From Saccoglossus kowalevskii (lineage: Eukaryota > Hemichordata > Enteropneusta > Harrimaniidae): 34,204 nt of DNA. The stretch is from the NCBI RefSeq assembly GCF_000003605.2, contig NW_003112967.1, forward strand, positions 135,191-169,394, written 5' to 3'. The position numbers and the translations under genes were made by a program. Shown piece by piece: positions 23,742-32,800 of the stretch; positions within the stretch are counted from its first letter, which is position 1; each line of letters opens with the position of its first letter. The notes beneath the pieces are model-generated. The model did no database searches. It was not told the DNA's origin and saw only the letters and a program-made list of their open reading frames with translations.

Positions 23742-24902
23742 TCATTTTTTATTTTCCAAGAAACATTCCGAGCGCCTGTGGTTTGCTGGTGTGTCTGAGA
23801 AATACTTGAGGTTTCATGTACGTCTTTTAATGCTAACACGCTTTATTACATGATAAATTATAGTTTTCTTCTAAATTGTCCTATTGTTTATTGATTCCTT
23901 ATTTCGTCATAGTTTTCCAATAGAATAATAAAGGGTTCATCACTTTTAATAATGTATAGTAGATAAGGAAAAAATGTTAAAGCGTTTTCTCCTGTTCTAC
24001 AGGAACGTATATTATTAGAATTAATTTTGAATTATTCATTTGAGAACTATTTTTAATGTGCAAATTATTTTCATACTTATGAACCCCCTTCCCCTCATAT
24101 TTACTGATTTCTATTTATTTCTAGACCACGAGTTAAAGTCATTATTTGGCTATATATGCAATGATTAGTTTTAGATTAAAATCTGTTGATATTAATTCCC
24201 TGATTAGCATAATATAGTATAATTTTTGGGGTTATAATCTCATTTAAATGAAACTTGCTACATGGATGGTCTGTTACTTTGCACAGACCTTATTAGTTTC
24301 ACACTAAAATCTGTTCATATTAATTATCTGATTTGCATAATTAGTTTTGAACTTTTCCATCAACATCTCAAGTACAAGTAATTTTGAATTAATTTTCAAT
24401 GTGTCTCCATTACTCAGCACACGAGGGTTCTTTCTAAGCTTTCTTTGATATTATATTTATTTGACAAACTACTTTTCGTCATCTTTACTTAATTTAGTTG
24501 TTTATTTTGTATCAGTATGCCAGATCATTTGGGAACACAATTAAAGAAAGTTTGAAAAGATCATGTAATTGGTCTATTACTTCACCAATCCCTCATCGTT
24601 TTATCCACCAGCCACAAACCAAGTTTTATTTTGAGACATTCCAATGTTCCAACCATTACCAGTTGTACGCATGTGAAAAGAGGATCATGAGAAATTGGGC
24701 TGTTGACAATGGGAAAGTTGTTAGACAAAGATAAATCCGACAAGAAACACACATATAAGGCAGGTGCATGGCCACTGAATCTGTAGAAGAAGGTGATACC
24801 AATTAGTGAAACATTGCAGAGAGAGAGACATGATTTGTCAGATGGGTCGGCTGTTGAGAAGGACACATGGGAGAAAACTGATGAGCAGAGAGAGAGGAAT
24901 AT

Positions 24903-25785
24903 AGTAGTGATGAAAACAGTGGTTCAGAAACTGAGGAAGTAGATAACACGAAAGAAGTGACATTCTATGAATTTATCAGGGGTAAATTCTTGTACTCTCG
25001 GGTTTCTCCACACTTGTCAGGGGGGAATCTCGTCTCGTCTCTCTATCTCGTCCCCTCGAGGTACGGGATCGGGAAAGTCACTTTAACTTTACAGTCAAAT
25101 AAGACACACACAACGAAATACGTTTCAGCTCTCGTCTTAGTCGGTCAATCGAGCACTCTATAAGACACAGCGCCTGGAGAAAAATCCCCAAGACTATCTC
25201 AAGGCTGACCCAAGACTCTTTTAGACTGCTTCAACACTCCCCCAAGGCTCTCCAGGACTGCTCTCGACTGCTCAGGACTGCACTCCCTCTACTGCGTCTA
25301 TCGTGCTGTGCTCCCCAAGACCAACTCAAACTCTCTTTATTCATTTTCAAAACTCTAACCAATTACAAAGCAGTAAAAAGACTCTAGGGCGTAACCTTCA
25401 ATCATAAAGCCAATCACACTAGGTACTGAATACGTCATATCTTTTGATTAATCGTTCACTACATTAATAACTATGGAAACCAACTGTCAGAATAGCGACG
25501 ATTATCTTGTAATTAGTTCCAAATCACTGAGCCAAGTTCCGTCCAAAACTTCACATAGGCCTAAACGATGACCGACATAACACAGCAATTCAGCTAATAA
25601 TCAACTAATTAAGTCGGTCAACAGATACGCAAAAACAAATTCATGACAAATTACTGAACAAAGAGAAGCAGTGTGTGCAAGATAGGTTGGCTCCTGAACA
25701 GAAAGCAACTAGGGAAACTGTTGCACAAAGGGACGACAACAGTAATGACGAGAACAGCAGTTTAGAAACCGAGGAGATAGATGGT
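24903..25785 (+). pseudogene. Remnant acidic-repeat ORF inside the DNA transposon
   Basis: Two related segments, SSDENSGSETEEVDN (24903-24947) and SNDENSSLETEEIDG (25741-25785), are diverged copies of one acidic motif. The second lies in an open frame with an upstream charged stretch (KLLNKEKQCVQDRLAPEQ) and continues to a stop near 25914. The first lies in a frame disrupted upstream. They suggest one formerly continuous repetitive, charged protein carried by the element, now interrupted by the insertion at 24990-25637 and by frameshifts. There is no catalytic domain, and the function is unknown. Confidence 0.45.
24990..25637 (-). mobile_element. Candidate solo-LTR-like insertion nested in the DNA transposon
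   Basis: About 648 bp with GC and repeat content unlike its host, flanked by AATTC on both sides (24985-24989 and 25638-25642). Read on the minus strand it starts TGTTTTTGCG and ends GAGTACAA, close to a TG..CA LTR pattern. It has an AATAAA on that strand (within CTCTTTATTCA at about 25334) followed by a CT/AG-rich tract. No internal coding region or primer-binding site remains. The AATTC match is short and could be chance. Confidence 0.4.
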
Positions 25786-26002
25786 TTCAAACAGAAAGAT
25801 CAGTTAAGAAATGTATGTCTAACTACTATGTCTGACCAGCAATCAAAGTTAATGTCAGATATCTTCAATAAATGCTTTTATATTCAACAACAATTTCTGG
25901 TGATTGGTGGATAGGTAATTGGAATTTCTGGTGATTGGTGATTTCCCTCTTTAAATCTTGGTGATTGGTGATTGGGAGGGGGTATAAATGGGCCTGAACT
26001 AT

Positions 26003-26694
26003 AAAACTACGTAAAACGCATATTTACTAATTTAACGTTTTGAAATAGTTACTGAAACTTTGAATAATGAAAGAATGAACAATATATCAATGATCTATAT
26101 TGTAACAATGCGAAAACAACCAATAATAGCCGGAATAAAATAAACTACATTCCTACAAGAAGTATGTAGAATAGACACTCACTTAGGGGTGTCTCGTTCA
26201 TTTTAGCACCATCCTAGCTGGCCAGGCCACGTTCGAAGACGCACAGACCAAATACTTCCGGTTTACTGTTGTTCGTCTCGAACGACGACGTTTGTAGTTA
26301 TTTTTATATTTGGGACATTTTAACCGCTCCAAACACTACGTGACGGGTGGAATTAGAAGGTTAGTCATCTTACGACTCAACATTAGAATCGATTGCGCTC
26401 TGGTAATTGTATGTTTTATATCTCTAGATAATATACGTAAATGTCATGACCCTTTGTCAAATGTTGTGACCAACTCTGTCACGGTGACCTTTTTTTAATG
26501 TTGTCAGTGCGTCTTAAAATGGACGTCCATGGTCGTATTTATGGTATGGTAACTTGTTATTCCGTGAAATTTCCCGCTAGTCTGCAAAGCCCCGAGGATG
26601 GTACCTCTATTGATTTTTTTGATTACATAACCCCACGGGCGTGGTCAACACATCTAACAAGACGAGTTGTGAATGAGGTTTAGGGTAATTCACG

Positions 26695-26697
<3 letters not shown>
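26003..26697. other. Intergenic, no gene recognised
   Basis: Unique-looking sequence between the DNA transposon and the TAA microsatellite. Short open frames at 26310-26498 and 26498-26683 (plus) have no recognisable motif. Confidence 0.45.

Positions 26698-26751
<54 letters not shown>
26698..26751. repeat. (TAA)18 microsatellite, tail of the minus-strand LINE
   Basis: Eighteen uninterrupted TAA units. On the minus strand this is a (TTA)n run directly after GCAATAAAGT, the arrangement expected for the 3' end of a non-LTR retrotransposon that uses a microsatellite tail instead of poly(A). Confidence 0.95.
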
Positions 26752-26752
<1 letters not shown>

Positions 26753-27228
26753 TTTATTGCATCCTTAGAAATACAATGTTTCTATCAGTTAATAGCACTA
26801 AAGATTAGTTGTGATAACTACTACTACAAAAAGAAAGTTAGTTGTTAAAAAAAAAAAGATAAAGCAAGTGTTACATATCAAATGGCATTTTTATTTCTTG
26901 ATTGAAATGCATTATGAATATAGTTGCCAATCTTTTTTATTATTACATCATCTTTTGAAGTCATCAAGAAATTAAATTTCTGGAGATCATCCTGGGTTTC
27001 TTGTGGAAATATAATGTCTTGTATGATTTGTTGGCGTATTACTTTATATTGTGGACATTTCATAACAAAGTGCAGTTCGTCTTCTATTTCATTCTGTGAA
27101 CATTGTTTGCAAATTCTATTTTCAGTAGGTACTTTTGGTTGCATATGTCTCCCTTTTTCTATTGCTAAAATGTGATTACTAGTTCGAAATTTTGTCATTG
27201 AAATTCTTTGTTTCAAATAATAATACAA
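26752..27228 (-). mobile_element. 5'-truncated non-LTR retrotransposon (LINE) 3' end with RT C-terminal zinc knuckle
   Basis: The minus-strand frame ending at 26878 reads RISMTKFRTSNHILAIEKGR, then a C-x2-C ... H-x4-C cluster (ICKQCSQNEIEDELHFVMKC). This is the zf-RVT-type C-terminal region found after reverse transcriptase in many animal LINEs. About 115 codons remain of what is normally around 1,000. The endonuclease and polymerase parts are missing, as expected from 5' truncation at insertion. A 3' UTR of about 125 bp leads to GCAATAAAGT and the (TTA)n tail at 26698-26751. The 5' side is also next to TTATTATTG-like repeats (about 27217-27240). The clade (CR1/L2-like) is a guess. Confidence 0.8.
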
Positions 27229-27374
27229 TAATAATATAATGTACAGCTTACAGATATACTAGTAGCTTATCACGATTTAAAAATCCAAGAGGAAAAGTAG
27301 ATTACAAAAAGTAGGTTAGTCAGAGATGAAATTAGAACAGGCTGGGGGTAGGTGAGTTGAAGGTGAAGTTAGGG

Positions 27375-27405
27375 CACAGTCCCTCTATGTGATAGAGGGA
27401 CTGTG
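27375..27405. repeat. Perfect 14-bp hairpin, CACAGTCCCTCTAT family
   Basis: CACAGTCCCTCTAT (27375-27388), loop GTG, and ATAGAGGGACTGTG (27392-27405). The arms match the palindrome at 6689-6720 and the half-copy at 23207-23219. There is no T-run after it, and the context is intergenic. Confidence 0.9.
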
Positions 27406-28026
27406 GTTAGGGTTAGTACTCAAGTAGGTGAGTTGATGTTTGTGTTCATGCATTGGAGGAAACAATGGTTTGCACAGATTAAGAAGCGTTCAAACATGTT
27501 AGGAATATACAAATCTCGATACTCAGTGCAGTAACCAGGTATACACATTAGTTCTATCATAAATTCAGAAATTGCAGATTGTAGAATAACAGGAAGTAGT
27601 ACCGAGTCTCACTGTGACAATGTCCCTAAATGGGCTTGTGTTGATTGCCGTGTAGGAAATGGCATTCTGGCCTTTTGGACATACATGTATAACCCAAGCA
27701 AAACATTCACACACACTTTGTTAGCCCGTTCCAAAGGTTAGACCGATCTTAAAAGTGAGTCAGATTTAACTGTCTTCTAGTAGAGTTATTACTAATTGAC
27801 AGTGTCTGTAACTGGATAGAGGACATAGATAGTATTGAAGGGTTTAAAAACGCAATGCTGCCTGTAAAAAGAGAATTCATAGTTAAAAGTGAGTATAGTT
27901 TTGAAAGAACATTTGTGAGTACATGAGACATGGCATGATATAGATTTGGAAAATATTTAAAATTAATTCAAGCATACTAACAAACTCTAGAAATAAGAAA
28001 TAAATTTGGATTTTGATAGCCCAAAT

Positions 28027-28229
28027 TTACAAAGTACCTCTTCCTTGTAACCATTTTGCATTCAATGCAAATTCAACAGTCTCTGTGGTTAGCAAATATG
28101 TTGCAGGTCGGCCATTCACCAAAGCTATGGCTCTACTAACGGGTTCAGCATAACAAAAATAGTTGTACAATGTAGAACCTAAACACGATATTGATGTCTC
28201 ATTCAATTGTGACTGATCAATCGTATTTA
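28027..28229 (-). CDS. Possible terminal coding exon of an unrecognised minus-strand gene
   Basis: On the minus strand, a pyrimidine-rich tract ending in TTTTTAAG (AG at 28231-28230) precedes about 66 open codons ending in TAA at 28027. Its composition looks protein-like, unlike surrounding AT-rich frames. It includes ISCLGSTLYNYFCYAEP, then VSRAIALVNGRPATYLL, then TVEFALNAKWLQGRGTL at the C terminus. There is no starting ATG, so it would be a last exon. No upstream exon was identified and I do not recognise the family. It may be chance or a decayed gene. Confidence 0.3.
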
Positions 28230-29870
28230 CTTAAAAAAAAACTTGCTGGATATATAAGGTTCCAGTGTACAGTATCATTGTCGATCAGTTTCAAAGTCAG
28301 TCGGAAAACAATTTACATTGAAAATCATTTCGGGGCCCAGTAATCAGGAGTGCGTCATATTAAACACAGCACTATACTGTATATAGGGCTATTATTGTAT
28401 ACGATTAAGTCATCATGCCTCGGCTGGCTGGGTGCTTAACAGTTTAAATTATCAAAGATACAAATATAACTATGGGCAACATATTGATATTCTATTCATG
28501 AGAGCTGTGAATATTTTAGAGATTGTGTCACTTGGTTCTAAACACAATAGAGGCATGATGACAAGTCTGAAAGTGGTTTACTTGAAAATCATGCAAAAAT
28601 AATTTGACAGGGCGTGAGAGGCTTTTTATAAAATATGGGTAGGGTTGTAGATTATAGGAAAAAAAATGATCATCCTATAATCTGACTTTCAGTACAAATA
28701 TAAAGATGGCGATACTCCTTTGGAAAATACTTAAAAATAGCTTAGAAGATCAGCTAATTTGCATAACATTGTATTGTTTTAATCATCTCTATTGTATTCA
28801 TTGTTATGATAAATTGTTTGTATTTTTTATCCCATGTCTATAATGTCCTGGGAAGAACCCTGACAGTGATGTACATCCCCAAAACATTTAATGTTTGATT
28901 TAATTTCATTGAAAAACAAACCTTAAAGGCTTTTTAAACACTTACTTTGTTATTTGCTCTTAAAGTTTCTACAACCAGCCACTGGTACAGGAACAGAATA
29001 TAAAACAGGATACAATGAAATATTGCATGCTGAACATATGTGATCATATGCAGTATACAGCGTTACTTCCAGATTCATATTGTGAAATTACACTTGGATG
29101 CAACTTACTGCAAATAAGCCTAATTTTTTAATGATGTGTACCGGTCATCAGCATATCTCACCCAGTACGCAATTTTCATGATTAATTTCTTGAAATCATT
29201 TTCCATTTTTCACGTACATTTATTTATGTTAATATACACTATTTATTTGAATATTACCATCATTCTAAATAGCTTTGATTTTTTAAATATTTCATGCATT
29301 AAAATTCAACATTTTTTTGCTATACATATATAATCAACATCAGTGTACATGTAGTACACATACATGTAGGTAAAGTTGATACAAAACATAACATAAATAC
29401 TTTTCTGCCAAATTTTTATTCATAAAAAAATCACGATTAGCAGCTTGTCTTCTCTTTATTATACAAATATTTCTTTCGAAGTAAATCTTGAAAAAGAAAT
29501 AATTAAGATACTCAGATTTTGAAAAAAATTGCAAAGCCAATTATATCCATTTTCCTTCATCAACATGCCAAGATTGATTCATCATTGATATCTGCTAAAG
29601 AATTTCTGAGAAAAGGCTGGTAACATACGTATACACATGAACACAAAAATGGATGGGCAAAACCCAAGTTAATAGAATCCTTTTTCAGGCTATGCCTAAT
29701 AAAATACAGTTGTAGCAATAATGTTGCAAAACCAGACTTTGTATCACTAAAACATTCATATGCACAATATCGTTAAACCATATGCCATACAGTATAAGCC
29801 ACTGGTGTACTTTGCATCTAATTTTTGTTAAGCCTTCAACAGAATTATATAATTATATCTCTTAGTGTAG

Positions 29871-29882
29871 ACATCTGTGAGC
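29871..29882 (+). other. TFG: Probable 5' UTR end of TFG after splice acceptor
   Basis: TTAGTGTAG ends at 29870 and is followed by 12 nt of leader before the ATG. A frame-extending GTG at 29877 is not expected to initiate in an animal gene. Confidence 0.5.
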
Positions 29883-32800
29883 ATGGACCCCCACACCAGG
29901 CACAACGACTCTGGATTTCCACAGATAGATCTTAGCAACAAATTAATCATAAAAGTACAGCTCGGTGACGACATACGACGAATACCAATCCACAATGAAG
30001 ATATCACATATGATGAATTATTGTTGATGATGCAGAGAGTGTACAGAGGTCGTCTTAATAGCAGTGATGAAGTTACAATCAAGTATAAAGACGAAGGTAT
30101 GTACTTATTCATTAAGTACTTATAAGCTTGGAACAAGAAACAAATTAGGTCAAAATCACTGCATTTATGCTTGCCACTGGAGAGTGTGTTGAATTGTTTG
30201 AATTTGTGTGAGCAGGGAATACCATACTTTTTTGAATCTGATGTTGAAGGTCAAGATTTAATACTTGTATGCTGTTTAGCCCATACTGTAGTTGTCTGGC
30301 TATACATCCAGGTGGTCTTTTTCTACACTTGCAATGAAGGCTTGAAAAATAAATGTCTATTGTGAAAAACACAAAATAGCCATGACAGCAAAATAGGTAA
30401 TTTCGCGCTCTGCCTTCAGGGTTACGCTGTTTACGTAATTTACATTTATGTTTCAAGATATTTTATCAGAATCGTAACAGTCAGCAAGTCTACAAAATAT
30501 TAAAGCAGAAACTGTAGTTCTTTTTTTAGTCCCCGTTCGGACGAAGTCCGAAAATGGGGACTTATAATTCGGTCTCCGTCCGTGCGTCTGTGTGTCCGTC
30601 CAGAGTCATATCTCAGAATCCCTTGGACCGATTCCATTCATTCTTTGCATGTGCCTAGTACTTTATGTGAGACATATGCACATGCAGTGCTTTAGCGATT
30701 CGATTCAAAATGACCGACTGGCAGCCATCTTGTTTTTTGAAAATGTTGCATTTTGGACATGTTTTGTCAGTTTTCATTCAAATTTAGTACATAGATCATA
30801 CATGTTAGGATACATGCCCCTGACCGTCCATGAGTTCCTGAGTCTGTCCGTCCATCTGTGTGTCCGTCTGTCAGTCTGTCCAGAGTCGTATTTTAGAATC
30901 CTGTGGACCGATTCCGTTCATTCTTTGCATGTGCCTAGTACCTTATGTGGTACATATGCACATGCAGTGGTTTAGCGATTCGATTCAAAATGGCCGACTG
31001 GCAGCCATCTTGTTTTTTGAAAATGTTGTATTTTGGACATGCTTTGTCAGTTGTCATTCAAACTTGGTACATAGATTATACATGTTAGGATACATGTCTA
31101 TGACAATTTATTTCGCAATTGGATCAAAGATGGTCGACTGGTAGGCATCTTGTTGTTGTTTTTTATGCGGTATCTTGGACGTGCTCTGTCAGTTTTCATT
31201 CAAATTTGGCACATACATGTACTTTATACAAGTTAGAATGCATGTCCATGACAATTTGTTTCAAAATCTGGTCAAGGATGGCCGATTGACAGCCATCTGA
31301 CTTTTTGGCCTTACTACTTCCACAATTTATTTACCATTTTCATTCGTATTTTGCATATCAGTGTGTTTCATAATCAGATCAAAGATGGCCGAGTAACGGC
31401 TGTTTTTATTTTTGGCCATATTACTACTACACGGAACACGTGTTTTGATGTAAATAAGCAATCTGTTGTATACGCCACTTGGAACTCAAGTTTCAAGGAC
31501 ACGCTCGCGACAACCCCTCCGCTTTAATATGACAAGCTCAAAGGGAACTTTCAAAAATTTAACGGGGACTGTGTCATTTTCAATGACTTGTTGAAATACA
31601 TCATGGCCCTGAAAAGGGCCGTTTGATTTGTTAGTTATGTTTTGACCTCCGTGTATCCGTGCATGCGTCTGTGCGTGCGTCCGGACATGTATCTTAGAAA
31701 TGCCTGGACCAATCACAATCAAACTTCACACATACATCATACATGATATTATACATATGCACATCAATTTGTTTCACGATCTGATTCAAGATGGCCGAAT
31801 GCCGGCCATTTTTGTGCTAAAAATCATCAAAATCAAGCATTTCTCGGCTGGTTACAGATGGATTTTGTTCAAACTTGGTATATACATTAGACATTATGGG
31901 ACCTTGATGCAAATAATTTTGTTTTTCAGATAACATTCAAAAATGGCCGACTGGTGGCCATTTTGTATTAATGAATGTGGTTCTCGTGCCATATCTCTGA
32001 CTTGCTTTCACTGATTATGTTCAAATTTTAAATATTCATTATACATCATGTCATAGATAGACAGATATATTGGTTTGACGATCCTATTCAAAATGGCCAA
32101 ATGGTGGCCTTTTTTGTGCTAAACAATCATCAAATATCAAGCATTTCTGGCATTTATGGATGGATTTCGTTCAAACTTGGTACATATCTTAGAAATTACA
32201 GGTTCCTGATGCACATCATTTATTTTTCAGATCGGATTCAAAATGGCTGTCTGGCGGCCATTTTGTTTTAATGAATGGGGTTCTAGACCCATATCTCCGA
32301 CTTGTTTTGACTGATAATATTTTCAAATTTGAAATATTATTTATACATCATGTCATAGATAAACATATACATGTATATTGGTTTGACTATCCTATTCAAA
32401 ATGGCCGAATGGTGGTCATTTTGTGCTAAAATATCATCAAATATCAAGCATTTGTGGGTGGATTTCTTTCAAATAGGTAAATACATTAGACATTACGGGT
32501 TCCTGATGCTCGTCATTTTATTTTTCAGATTGGATTCAAAATGGCTGTTTTAATGATTGGGCTTCTAGAGCCATATCTCTTGAATGCTTTGACTTATTAT
32601 AATTAAATTTTATATATTCGTTATACATCATGTTATATATATACATGTATTCAAAATGGCTGATTTTGAATGCTGTTCCAGAGCAATTTCTCTCAATATG
32701 GACAAGTACTTGTTTGACGATCAGATACAAATGTCAATCATTTTAATGTTAAAAAAATCATATTCCTGACATGGTTATATTCCAGCTATATTACTATAAA

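Larger units (their letters stand above)
23233..25996. mobile_element. DNA transposon with 15-bp TIRs and 6-bp target duplication (2.76 kb)
   Basis: The left end CAGGCCCATTTATAC (23233-23247) and the right end GTATAAATGGGCCTG (25982-25996) are exact reverse complements. Each abuts AACTAT (23227-23232 and 25997-26002), a 6-bp target-site duplication. Three subterminal copies of an AATTCCTGGTGAT-like motif occur on the left (23279, 23307, 23363) and three on the right (25892, 25923, 25953), all in the same orientation. The interior has a 249-bp N gap, broken acidic/Lys-rich reading frames (about 24800-24960 and 25640-25914), and an LTR-like insertion. No complete transposase is visible, so it is probably non-autonomous or decayed. 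The superfamily is undetermined. A 6-bp duplication argues against an 8-bp-duplicating hAT or a TA-targeting mariner. Confidence 0.88.
27229..29870. other. Region upstream of the TFG coding exon; no confident gene
   Basis: Contains the hairpin at 27375-27405 and a possible minus-strand terminal exon at 28027-28229. Otherwise it has only AT-rich sequence and short frames without motifs. The TFG promoter and 5' UTR exon(s) should lie here or in this interval's upstream part, because the coding exon is preceded by a splice acceptor. No promoter was identified. Confidence 0.4.

Noticed and set aside
23371-23853. ORFs spanning the N run
   Set aside because: They are artefacts of undefined bases.
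23225-26004. hAT-type 8-bp target duplication for the TIR element
   Set aside because: The eight bases on each side (TCAACTAT and AACTATAA) do not match. Only the six-base AACTAT does.
29877-30125. TFG ORF starting at 29877 and ending at 30125
   Set aside because: The codon at 29877 is GTG and the true ATG is at 29883. The frame beyond 30096 is intron, since the PB1 domain continues at 33698.
30592-31144. Two similar plus-strand ORFs (127 and 94 codons)
   Set aside because: They are the same 280-bp repeat unit translated twice. No domain.
31486-31722. Histone pseudogene upstream of the stem-loop
   Set aside because: The minus-strand frame here shows no histone-fold sequence or histone C terminus.
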